From an uncultured Lachnospiraceae bacterium (lineage in GTDB: Bacteria; Bacillota; Clostridia; Lachnospirales; Lachnospiraceae), in contig USKC01000195.1 in the NCBI GenBank assembly GCA_900555195.1, positions 1-6,070 on the forward strand: a stretch of 6,070 nucleotides of DNA. Reading direction: 5' to 3'. Shown in pieces: positions 1-5,500 of this stretch. The notes below the pieces were generated by a model, which was given only the letters and a program-made list of their open reading frames with translations, made no database searches and was not told the origin of the DNA. A program made the translations under genes and the position numbers. Every line of letters starts with the position of its first letter. The first letter of the stretch is position 1.

Positions 1-6
1 CGCTCT

Positions 7-54
7 AAAATGAAAAGAATCTATCCCTTTTAGCTTTACGCTAGAGATAGATTC
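7..54 (-). terminator. Rho-independent terminator ending the ABC exporter-SGNH operon
   Basis: On the minus strand a perfect 9-bp stem (GAATCTATC at 54-46 pairing with GATAGATTC at 25-17) encloses a second 4-bp stem (TAGC/GCTA, 43-40 with 34-31). It is followed directly by the T-rich tract TTTTCATTTT at 16-7. It begins 16 bp after the stop codon of the SGNH hydrolase gene, the expected place for the end of this transcription unit. On the plus strand the stem is not followed by a T tract, so it looks unidirectional. Confidence 0.88.
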
Positions 55-70
55 CATGCAAGGGCATCCC

Positions 71-706
71 TCAGATCAGCCCCAGCAGCTGCAAATATGC
101 CCGGCAGATCGCTGCGTGCCCCGCAGGAGTGGGATGAACGCCGTCCTCAGAGAATGCTTTCGACGAAACCCCATCCACCAACAGCTTCTGAAAAATCCCG
201 TCCATGGGAAGGAAGAAATCCGCGTATTCCCGGGCCAGCTTCCTTGCAACACCGATCTTCGGATCCAGATCTTCATGCCAGCATTCCTTTTCCGGGTCGG
301 TGGGAAGGAGGAACGGCTCAATCACCAGGATTTGTGTTCCGGGAAGGTCGCGCCGGATGCCTGACAGAATCCGGCGGTAATTGTCTTCATATTGCTCTGC
401 GCTCGTGGGATCACAGCTGTCATAACGCCGCCAGGTATCGTTGATGCCGATCAGAATGGAGATGAAGTCGGGCTTTGGAAGAAGAATATCTTCTTCATAC
501 CTGGCCAGCAGTTCAGCGGAACGGTTTCCGGATATGCCGCGGTTTATAAATTTGGTTCCGGAGTCCGGATACAGACAGCGATAGATTTGGGCGATGAGGG
601 CGGGATAGCCCACCCCCAGATCGTCCGATATCCTATCCCTTCCGCAGTCCGTAATGGAATCCCCCTGAAATAACACCGTTTTTCCTGTAAACAGATTCTG
701 CAACAT
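71..706 (-). CDS. SGNH/GDSL-family hydrolase (predicted cytosolic esterase)
   Basis: A complete 211-residue protein with the four SGNH blocks in order. GDSIT at 15-19 carries the nucleophile Ser17 (codon TCC, checked). The block II glycine region is RGISGN at 56-61. GIND at 87-90 has the oxyanion Asn89. DGVHP at 188-192 supplies Asp188 and His191. The catalytic set is therefore intact. Known relatives deacetylate or de-esterify carbohydrates, lipids or other small esters; the substrate here cannot be read from the sequence. No signal peptide or membrane segment is visible, so a cytosolic location is inferred, unlike secreted acetylxylan esterases. The ATG is preceded by TAGGAG about 9 nt upstream, which overlaps the stop codon of the ABC gene, so translation is probably coupled. 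It is the last gene before a strong terminator. The nearest described group would be the rhamnogalacturonan acetylesterase-like or lysophospholipase L1-like SGNH proteins. The family is confident, the substrate unknown. Confidence 0.93.
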   Translation of the reverse strand: MLQNLFTGKTVLFQGDSITDCGRDRISDDLGVGYPALIAQIYRCLYPDSGTKFINRGISGNRSAELLARYEEDILLPKPDFISILIGINDTWRRYDSCDPTSAEQYEDNYRRILSGIRRDLPGTQILVIEPFLLPTDPEKECWHEDLDPKIGVARKLAREYADFFLPMDGIFQKLLVDGVSSKAFSEDGVHPTPAGHAAICRAYLQLLGLI

Positions 707-718
707 GCTTTTTTTCTC

Positions 719-2521
719 CTATCCTTCTGCTTCTTCCGCTTCCTTCAGAAAATTATACTGGGACATGAACAGGTGATAATAAGCGCCCTTTTGCTTGAGC
801 AGCTCTTCATGGCTGCCGCTTTCCTGAATGCGTCCCTTATCCACATACAGGATCCGGTCACAGTTCTGGATGGTGGACAGACGGTGCGCGATGATGAAGG
901 AAGTACGCCCTTTGAGCAGCTCGTTCAGTCCCTTCTGCAGGATGATTTCCGTCTCCGTATCGATGCTGGAGGTGGCCTCATCCAGGATGAGGATCTTCGG
1001 ATCCGCCAGCAGCGCCCTGGCAAAGGAAATCAGTTGTCTCTGTCCGGCGGACAGGCGGCTTCCGCGCTCATTGACCGAGGTATAATAACCATTTTCCATT
1101 TCCATGATGAAATCATGCGCACATACAGTCTTGGCAGCGCGGATGACATCCTCATCTGAAGCCGACCGGTTGCCGTAGCGGATATTGTCCATGATGGTTC
1201 CTGAGAAAATGAAGCTGTCCTGCATCATAACACCCATCTGCGTGCGCAGGGAATGCAGCGTCACCTTGGAAATATCCGTGCCGTCTATGGTGATCGTGCC
1301 GCCGCCGATGTTATAGAAGCGGCTCAGCAGGTTCACGATGGTGGTTTTACCGGCACCCGTAGGACCTACAATGGCGAAGGACTCTCCCGGCTGGGCCGTA
1401 AAGCACACGTCATCCAGCGTTTTAATGCCTTCCTCATAGGAGAAGGAGACATGATCGAAAGTCACCTTGCCGGTGATGGGGGGCATCTCGATGGCATCCG
1501 GGGCATCCTTTACAGCCACCGGCGTATCGATGGTCTCAAAGATACGTTCCAAATAGGAGATGGCGGTCAGCAGCGAATTGTAGAAATTCGCCAGGGTGGT
1601 GATGGGAGACCAGAACCGGCTGATATATCCGGTGAAGGCCACCAGCACGCCGACGGAAGCGCTGCCTCCGTTCATCGCCATATCTACAATAACCACATAC
1701 AAAAAGGCGGTGGTTACGGCGGAGATCACATCCACGGTAGGTCCCATCATGAAGTTGAACCGCACGGCCTTCATCCAGGACTGGCGATAGCCATCGCTCA
1801 GCCGGTTGAAAATCCGGGTGTTTTCCTCTTCTCTCACGAAGGACTGCGTGACGCGGATACCGTTAATGCTTTCCGCGATATAAGCGTTCAGATTGGACTG
1901 CTTGTTGCTCTGGATCTGCCAGGCCCTGTGCTGCCTCTTTTTGATGATGGCCGCGAAGATCGCCAGCACGGGCAGGCCGCACATGCACATCAGCGTCAGC
2001 TTTACATCGATGGAGAGCATGAAGAAGATGATGAAAATCAGGCTGCACAGATCCGTGATGGTATTGAGCAGACCGTTGGAAAGCAGGTCACTTAAGTTGT
2101 TTACATAGTTTACCACACGAACCTGGATCTTTCCGTGGGGCCGGTCGTCATAATAGGAAAAAGGCAGTTCCTGCAGATGCCAGAAAATGTCGCTTCGCAG
2201 TTCATGAATGACCGTCTGCCCGACTCGGTTGGTGATTTTAATCTTAATCTTCAGGGCCACCACAGAGTAGAAGATGATGAGTAGGGTGATGGCGCTGATC
2301 CAAAACAGCTGACGCGTATCCTTGTTCGGAATGGTTTCATTCATGACTGTCATGAAGAAACGGGGAATCAGCATGGTCGCGGCGCTGGAAGAGAGCATGA
2401 GAATCGCTGCAATAATCATGTCCTTCTTGTAGGGGAGAACATAGCGTCCAAGCCGTTTCAGCTGGCCCAGGTCAAAATGCTCTTCATAAAGCTCATCCAC
2501 GTCATATTTATTGCGTGCCAT
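719..2521 (-). CDS. ABC exporter half-transporter B (canonical catalytic subunit, altered signature)
   Basis: A 600-residue membrane-ATPase fusion with the usual half-exporter length. After a hydrophilic start it has about six membrane helices (near 34-60, 72-92, 152-170, 174-193, 262-282, 288-306), then a nucleotide-binding domain from about 352. Visible motifs are Walker A GPTGAGKTT at 386-394, Q-loop Gln434, signature LSAGQ at 490-494, Walker B with Asp514 and catalytic Glu515, and switch His546. The Glu, His and signature Ala codons were checked on the DNA. The signature departs from LSGGQ at Ala492 (codon GCC). This fits the subunit of a heterodimeric exporter that provides the working Walker B/His and lends a weak signature to the partner's site. 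The ATG directly follows the TAA of the upstream ABC gene, with AAAGGGGGG inside that gene's end as ribosome binding site. It resembles the MsbA/MdlB-like multidrug and lipid exporters such as LmrD, BmrD or TM288. The substrate is unknown. Confidence 0.95.
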   Translation of the reverse strand: MARNKYDVDELYEEHFDLGQLKRLGRYVLPYKKDMIIAAILMLSSSAATMLIPRFFMTVMNETIPNKDTRQLFWISAITLLIIFYSVVALKIKIKITNRVGQTVIHELRSDIFWHLQELPFSYYDDRPHGKIQVRVVNYVNNLSDLLSNGLLNTITDLCSLIFIIFFMLSIDVKLTLMCMCGLPVLAIFAAIIKKRQHRAWQIQSNKQSNLNAYIAESINGIRVTQSFVREEENTRIFNRLSDGYRQSWMKAVRFNFMMGPTVDVISAVTTAFLYVVIVDMAMNGGSASVGVLVAFTGYISRFWSPITTLANFYNSLLTAISYLERIFETIDTPVAVKDAPDAIEMPPITGKVTFDHVSFSYEEGIKTLDDVCFTAQPGESFAIVGPTGAGKTTIVNLLSRFYNIGGGTITIDGTDISKVTLHSLRTQMGVMMQDSFIFSGTIMDNIRYGNRSASDEDVIRAAKTVCAHDFIMEMENGYYTSVNERGSRLSAGQRQLISFARALLADPKILILDEATSSIDTETEIILQKGLNELLKGRTSFIIAHRLSTIQNCDRILYVDKGRIQESGSHEELLKQKGAYYHLFMSQYNFLKEAEEAEG

Positions 2522-4306
2522 TTACTTTCCCCCCTTTCCGTTTGCAGCTGCATGCGCCTTCTCAAGCGCTTTGGCCGCCTGCTTGGCGTCGGTATGATAT
2601 TGATGTTCAAAGACGCGGGCATAATAGCCGTCCATCTTCAGTAATTCTTCGTGTGTGCCCCTTTCTGAAATGCGCCCATGATCCAGCACCAGGATCTGAT
2701 CGGCATCCTTCAGGGAAGAGATACGATATGCGATGATGAAAATGGTATGCCGCCCCTCCAGATTCTTTAACTGCTTCTGTATGTAAGATTCCGTCTCCAT
2801 ATCCACGGCGGAAGTGGTATCGTCCAGGATCAGGATGGCCGGATCCTTTACCAGAGCCCTGGCCAGAGAGATTCGCTGCTTCTGTCCGCCGGAAAGACCT
2901 ACGCCCCGTTCGCCGACAATGGTGTCATACCCTTCCGGGGTGGCCTGAATGAAATGGTTGGCGTCCGCAGAGATGGCAGCTTTCTTCACTTTTTCAAACG
3001 GGCAGTCCGGACGGCCGTAGGCGATATTTCCTTCGATCGTATCGGAGAAAAGGAATACATCCTGCATGGCCATGCCGATGTTGTCACGCAGCTCATAGAG
3101 ATTCAGCTCCTTGACGTTCACGCCGTCCACCAGCACCTCTCCCTGGGTGGCATCATAGAACCGGCAGAGCAGATTCATGATGGTGGACTTGCCGGAACCG
3201 GTGGGCCCCAATATGCCGATGGTCTGGCCTGGCTTCACGGAGAAACTCACATCACGAATGATATCCGCTTCCTGCGCCTGATAGGAAACGTTGCGAAATT
3301 CCACGCTTCCCTGATAGGGCTTTACGGAAATAGCTCCTTCCGGATTGAAAATGCGAGGCTCCTCGGAGATGGTGCCGTAGATTTTCTCCACGGAAGTGAT
3401 AAAACGCTGCGTGTCATTGACAAACCAGCCGGCCATACGCAACGGCATGTTCAGCATCCACAGATAACCGTTGACGGTCACCAGATCGCCCAGCGAAACA
3501 TGCCCCTGAATCGCCATCAGCCCGCCGTAAAGCATGAGCACCACGGTAAGGATATTGGAGAAAAATTCAAAAATCGGAACATATCTGGACCAGATAGCAG
3601 CTGCGCCGAGTTCCGCTTCCCGGTAGGCATCATTTTCCACATCAAATTTTTCTTTTTCAAAATCTTCCTTCGCGAAGGCTTTCACCACACGGTTGCCGCT
3701 GATGTTCTCCTGAACAAAGGCATTCAGGCTGGAGAAACGGGTGCGGATTTTATGGAAGGCCGGTTTCACCCGCTTGAACTGTGCGATGGTGAAGATGACG
3801 GTGAACGGCAGGATGCACAGCATACACAGAGCCAACCTGGTGTTGATGGTGAAGATCATGATCAGAGCGATACAGAAATACAGGATGTTTTCATAGATGG
3901 AGGAAATGATATTCGCCACGAAATGCCGGATGGCATCCATGTCGCCCGTCTGACGGCTCATCAGATCGCCGGTACGGTAACGGTTGTAAAAAGCGAAATC
4001 CTCCTTCATCAGCCTGCGGTATACCGCATCCCTCATCTGATACAGGATCCCCTGAGAACAGATCTCGAAATTATAAGGGACGAAAAAGCGCAGAACACTT
4101 CTGGCAGCGGTCACCAGCAGCAGAATCCCGATTAACATGGGCAGTCTGTCATAGGCTCCGTTCGTGATCACATCATCCACCACCATACCGCTGACCATGG
4201 GATTAATGATGGCAAGAACCGCCAGAAAGGTGACCAGGACGAGCCCCAGGAAGATTCGGGGCCGATAGGGTTTCATAAAAGAATAGAACCATTTCATGGG
4301 TGTCAT
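2522..4306 (-). CDS. ABC exporter half-transporter A (degenerate ATP-site subunit)
   Basis: A 594-residue half-transporter with six predicted membrane helices (near 17-38, 55-76, 135-152, 157-176, 246-266, 272-290) and a nucleotide-binding domain from about 334. Motifs are Walker A GPTGSGKST at 367-375, Q-loop Gln415, signature LSGGQ at 471-475 and Walker B ILILDD at 491-496. Asp496 (codon GAT, checked) replaces the catalytic Glu. Tyr527 (codon TAT, checked) replaces the switch-loop His in the stretch IIAYRIS. Both losses mark the degenerate member of an asymmetric heterodimer, as in LmrC or TM287; Tyr at the switch position is unusual to my knowledge. The C-terminus (572-594) is an Ala/Lys/Gly-rich hydrophilic tail. 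It is the first gene of a three-gene unit, and its stop codon abuts the partner's ATG. AGGGAGGGAT at 4323-4314 is the ribosome binding site, about 10 nt from the chosen ATG. A second in-frame Met at residue 4 lies further from it. Confidence 0.95.
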   Translation of the reverse strand: MTPMKWFYSFMKPYRPRIFLGLVLVTFLAVLAIINPMVSGMVVDDVITNGAYDRLPMLIGILLLVTAARSVLRFFVPYNFEICSQGILYQMRDAVYRRLMKEDFAFYNRYRTGDLMSRQTGDMDAIRHFVANIISSIYENILYFCIALIMIFTINTRLALCMLCILPFTVIFTIAQFKRVKPAFHKIRTRFSSLNAFVQENISGNRVVKAFAKEDFEKEKFDVENDAYREAELGAAAIWSRYVPIFEFFSNILTVVLMLYGGLMAIQGHVSLGDLVTVNGYLWMLNMPLRMAGWFVNDTQRFITSVEKIYGTISEEPRIFNPEGAISVKPYQGSVEFRNVSYQAQEADIIRDVSFSVKPGQTIGILGPTGSGKSTIMNLLCRFYDATQGEVLVDGVNVKELNLYELRDNIGMAMQDVFLFSDTIEGNIAYGRPDCPFEKVKKAAISADANHFIQATPEGYDTIVGERGVGLSGGQKQRISLARALVKDPAILILDDTTSAVDMETESYIQKQLKNLEGRHTIFIIAYRISSLKDADQILVLDHGRISERGTHEELLKMDGYYARVFEHQYHTDAKQAAKALEKAHAAANGKGGK

Positions 4307-4418
4307 AAAGCATATCCCTCCCTGATATTTTGACCGAAATAGTTTCCTGTCCCTCTATCATAGAAAATCAGCAACAAAATAAAATGTATTTTCTTGCTTT
4401 ATTTTTGTGTTATTTTGG
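4307..4418 (-). promoter_or_regulatory. AT-rich leader/promoter region of the ABC operon with an inverted repeat
   Basis: This stretch must hold the control region of the exporter unit, because a GC-rich structured block lies further upstream. An inverted repeat, ACAAAATAAA at 4374-4383 and TTTATTTTTGT at 4398-4408, has 10-bp arms with one extra T and a 14-bp spacer. It could be an operator or an RNA hairpin. A TATGAT box (minus strand, 4362-4357) could serve as a -10, but I found no recognisable -35 at 16-18 bp, so the exact promoter is unresolved. The operon could also be reached by readthrough from queT. Confidence 0.35.
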
Positions 4419-4532
4419 CGTGGCCGCCACGTCCCGTCCCCCTGCGCGCAGGCCCTTCCCCCTATCCGGGGACCCGGCGTGCCGCTGCGGGAAGGACAGA
4501 GGGGAGGGATGTATTCCCTTTCCGGTTGGCCG
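4419..4532. other. GC-rich hairpin block in the queT-ABC gap, no gene
   Basis: A non-coding GC-rich stretch packed with short inverted repeats: CGTGG/CCACG at 4419-4431, the perfect 12-bp palindrome CCTGCGCGCAGG at 4441-4452, and CCTTCCC at 4454-4460 pairing with GGGAAGG at 4489-4495. The last stem encloses CCGG/CCGG (around 4466-4476) and CGGC/GCCG (around 4474-4483). A plus-strand reading frame crosses the area, but it shows no domain and low-complexity Pro/Arg/Gly content. The block could be part of a structured RNA or a relic of a repeat element. Confidence 0.5.
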
Positions 4533-4536
4533 CCTC

Positions 4537-4679
4537 AAAAATTGGCTGTTTCTAAGTTTTTGAACCGGAGACGTTCTCCCGCCTGGCGGCTAAACTCCGC
4601 CCTTTCGGGCGTCAGACAACGCCGCCAGGACGTGCGGGAGGGGGCCGTGAACCCCGAAGCAAGAAACAGCACAATTTTT
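4537..4679. repeat. Inverted-repeat-bounded, highly structured element (MITE/REP-like, ncRNA or bidirectional terminator)
   Basis: The ends are AAAAATTGGCTGTTTCT at 4537-4553 and, as an inverted copy with one extra base, 4662-4679 (AGAAACAGC then ACAATTTTT). Inside is a second long stem: CTCCCGC plus CTGGCGGC (4576-4590) pairs with GCCGCCAG plus GCGGGAG (4621-4628 and 4634-4640), 15 bp interrupted by a 5-nt bulge GACGT. It is capped by CGCCC-TTTC-GGGCG (4598-4611) with an internal loop TAAACTC/TCAGACAAC. A small hairpin GGGG...CCCC lies at 4641-4655. A/T tracts lie outside both ends, so either strand's transcript would end in a U run after the outer stem, as in bidirectional terminators. No target-site duplication and no ORF-encoded transposase are visible. 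The structure is certain; its role is not. Confidence 0.7.
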
Positions 4680-4732
4680 TCACAGGCAGGCAGAAAAAGG
4701 AAAGGCAGCCGACATCAGCAGCCGTTCTGTCA

Positions 4733-4818
4733 GGCCCAAGGGGAGGATGGGACATTCTATCCTTGCGGGCCAGGCGGAGCGGAGAGCTCCGGGCTGGCTG
4801 CTTAAACCGTTTCCGGTT
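4733..4818. other. Series of hairpins just downstream of queT
   Basis: Three hairpins lie in the 3' flank of queT. GGCCC (4733-4737) pairs with GGGCC (4767-4771) around AGGAT/ATCCT (4744-4748 with 4759-4763). GCCAG/CTGGC (4769-4773 with 4794-4798) encloses GGAGC/GCTCC (4776-4780 with 4786-4790). AACCG/CGGTT (4805-4809 with 4814-4818) reads as a GAAA tetraloop hairpin on the minus strand. None is followed by a proper U tract on the minus strand, so none is a textbook intrinsic terminator for queT. No coding potential is seen here. Confidence 0.5.
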
Positions 4819-4860
4819 CGGATTTCCTGGAGCACCTTTCTGGGCTTGTAGGCCGGGAGT

Positions 4861-5349
4861 TTAATTCTCTCCGAACAGCTGCTTTCTGTATTTGTTGAGG
4901 GTGAAGAGGAGCAGAAGCCCCAATATGCCGCAGGAAATGATTTCTCCTGCCGTAACGGTCAGGAAAGAAAACCAGAGCGGTTCGATTTTATAGGCATATT
5001 TTAAAACCAGGGGAACGATGACTGCATTGGCAACGATGGGGGGGAGCGGAGCAAGCCAGGGGCTCTTATTCAGCTTATAGGTTCCCAGCGCGCCGATCAG
5101 AGTGGCGAGGGAGCCAAAAATAATGTCCGGGAGCGCGCAGCCGGTCAGGATGTTGCTGAGCAGACAGCCGATAAAAAGTCCGGGGATACCGGCAACGGTG
5201 AAATAAGGCAGAATGGTGAGCGCCTCAGAGAAACGGACCTGTACCGCATAATTGGCAAGGCCGAAGGCGTTGGCCACAAATGTGAGCACAACATAGAGGG
5301 CAGCGATCATCGCCGCCTGGGTGAGCAGGTGAATGTTCTTCTTATTCAT
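4861..5349 (-). CDS. queT: QueT-family transporter, predicted queuosine-precursor (preQ0/preQ1) ECF S component
   Basis: A 162-residue, very hydrophobic protein with about five to six membrane segments (near 8-29, 41-66, 72-92, 100-118, 125-150) and a short charged C-terminus. The stretches VQVRFSEALTILPYF (37-51), GLFIGCLLSNIL (57-68) and DIIFGSLATLIGA (75-87) are, from memory, typical of the QueT/COG4708 family. Members are proposed S components that bind preQ0/preQ1 for salvage into queuosine-modified tRNA, working with a shared EcfT/EcfA energising module encoded elsewhere; no such module is in the window. The ATG follows AAAGGAGAG at 5364-5356 with 6 nt between. A promoter and a candidate preQ1-sensing leader lie directly upstream, which supports the function. 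Length is normal and no defects are seen. It appears monocistronic, since a 550-bp non-coding gap follows. Confidence 0.92.
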   Translation of the reverse strand: MNKKNIHLLTQAAMIAALYVVLTFVANAFGLANYAVQVRFSEALTILPYFTVAGIPGLFIGCLLSNILTGCALPDIIFGSLATLIGALGTYKLNKSPWLAPLPPIVANAVIVPLVLKYAYKIEPLWFSFLTVTAGEIISCGILGLLLLFTLNKYRKQLFGEN

Positions 5350-5355
5350 TTTTTT

Positions 5356-5400
5356 CTCTCCTTTAGTTTTGTTTTAGGTGAGGAAGGTTTCGAACTCACC
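5356..5400 (-). promoter_or_regulatory. Candidate preQ1 riboswitch overlapping the queT Shine-Dalgarno site
   Basis: In the queT leader, GGTGAG (5400-5395) pairs perfectly with CTCACC (5382-5377) around a 12-nt loop that begins TTCG. An A-rich tail (5376-5364, containing AACAAAAC) then leads into the Shine-Dalgarno AAAGGAG. The loop bases CCTT (5387-5384) can pair with AAGG (5363-5360), forming an H-type pseudoknot that would hide the ribosome site. Hairpin size, A-rich tail and location match the compact preQ1-I layout, and queT is a known preQ1 riboswitch target. However, the usual class I loop pairing (TAG with CTA) is absent, and class II or III or a variant is possible. Control would be at translation, since no terminator hairpin is seen. 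Confidence 0.55.
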
Positions 5401-5448
5401 GGGATCCTACTGAAAAACCCTGATTCCATGGGCGTTTCCAGCCTTTCC

Positions 5449-5476
5449 AGTATATCAGGAAAAGGGGAATTGTCAA
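5449..5476 (-). promoter_or_regulatory. Sigma-A-type promoter for queT
   Basis: On the minus strand a perfect -35 box TTGACA (5476-5471) is separated by 16 bp from TATACT (5454-5449), one mismatch from the -10 consensus. The -10 is preceded by TGA, giving an extended -10. Transcription would start near 5442 and give a leader of roughly 90-95 nt before the queT ATG, long enough to contain the whole hairpin/pseudoknot. Confidence 0.85.
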
Positions 5477-5479
5477 GGG

Positions 5480-5500
5480 CTGACTCAAAATTTGACTCAA
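5480..5500. repeat. Two tandem near-palindromic TTGASTCAA-type repeats upstream of the queT promoter
   Basis: TGACTCAA occurs at 5481-5488 and again at 5493-5500, a 12-bp period. The second copy is the odd palindrome TTGACTCAA (5492-5500); the first is CTGACTCAA (5480-5488). They end 4 bp upstream of the queT -35 box, where an activator or a roof-type repressor would sit. No regulator gene is nearby, so the link to queT is inference. Confidence 0.4.

Noticed and set aside
1253..2095. Long plus-strand open frame (280 codons) opposite ABC subunit B
   Set aside because: Antisense shadow of the membrane domain and NBD of subunit B; low-complexity, no recognisable family.
2954..4135. Long plus-strand open frame (393 codons) opposite ABC subunit A
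   Set aside because: It is the antisense shadow of a clear ABC transporter gene; the peptide is His/Asp/Gly-rich with no domain and no good ribosome site.
4355..4390. Complete sigma-A promoter for the ABC operon
   Set aside because: A TATGAT -10-like box exists, but no -35-like hexamer lies 16-18 bp upstream, so only a tentative regulatory region is annotated.
4537..4680. Insertion sequence with target-site duplication
   Set aside because: No transposase frame and no direct repeat flanking the inverted-repeat ends, so only a MITE-like or structural repeat can be claimed.
4330..4805. Two overlapping plus-strand frames in the queT-ABC gap
   Set aside because: They run through palindromes and hairpins, and give Arg/Pro/Gly-rich peptides without domains. 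The nucleotide structure explains the sequence better than coding does.
5377..5400. GTTCGAA-like tRNA T-arm resemblance in the queT leader
   Set aside because: Only the TTCGAAA loop is tRNA-like; there is no 5-bp T stem, D arm or anticodon arm. The hairpin fits a leader regulatory RNA better.
5410..5448. Transcription attenuator in the queT leader (CCC...GGG followed by TTTTT)
   Set aside because: The possible stem is only about 3 bp and would not form a stable terminator.
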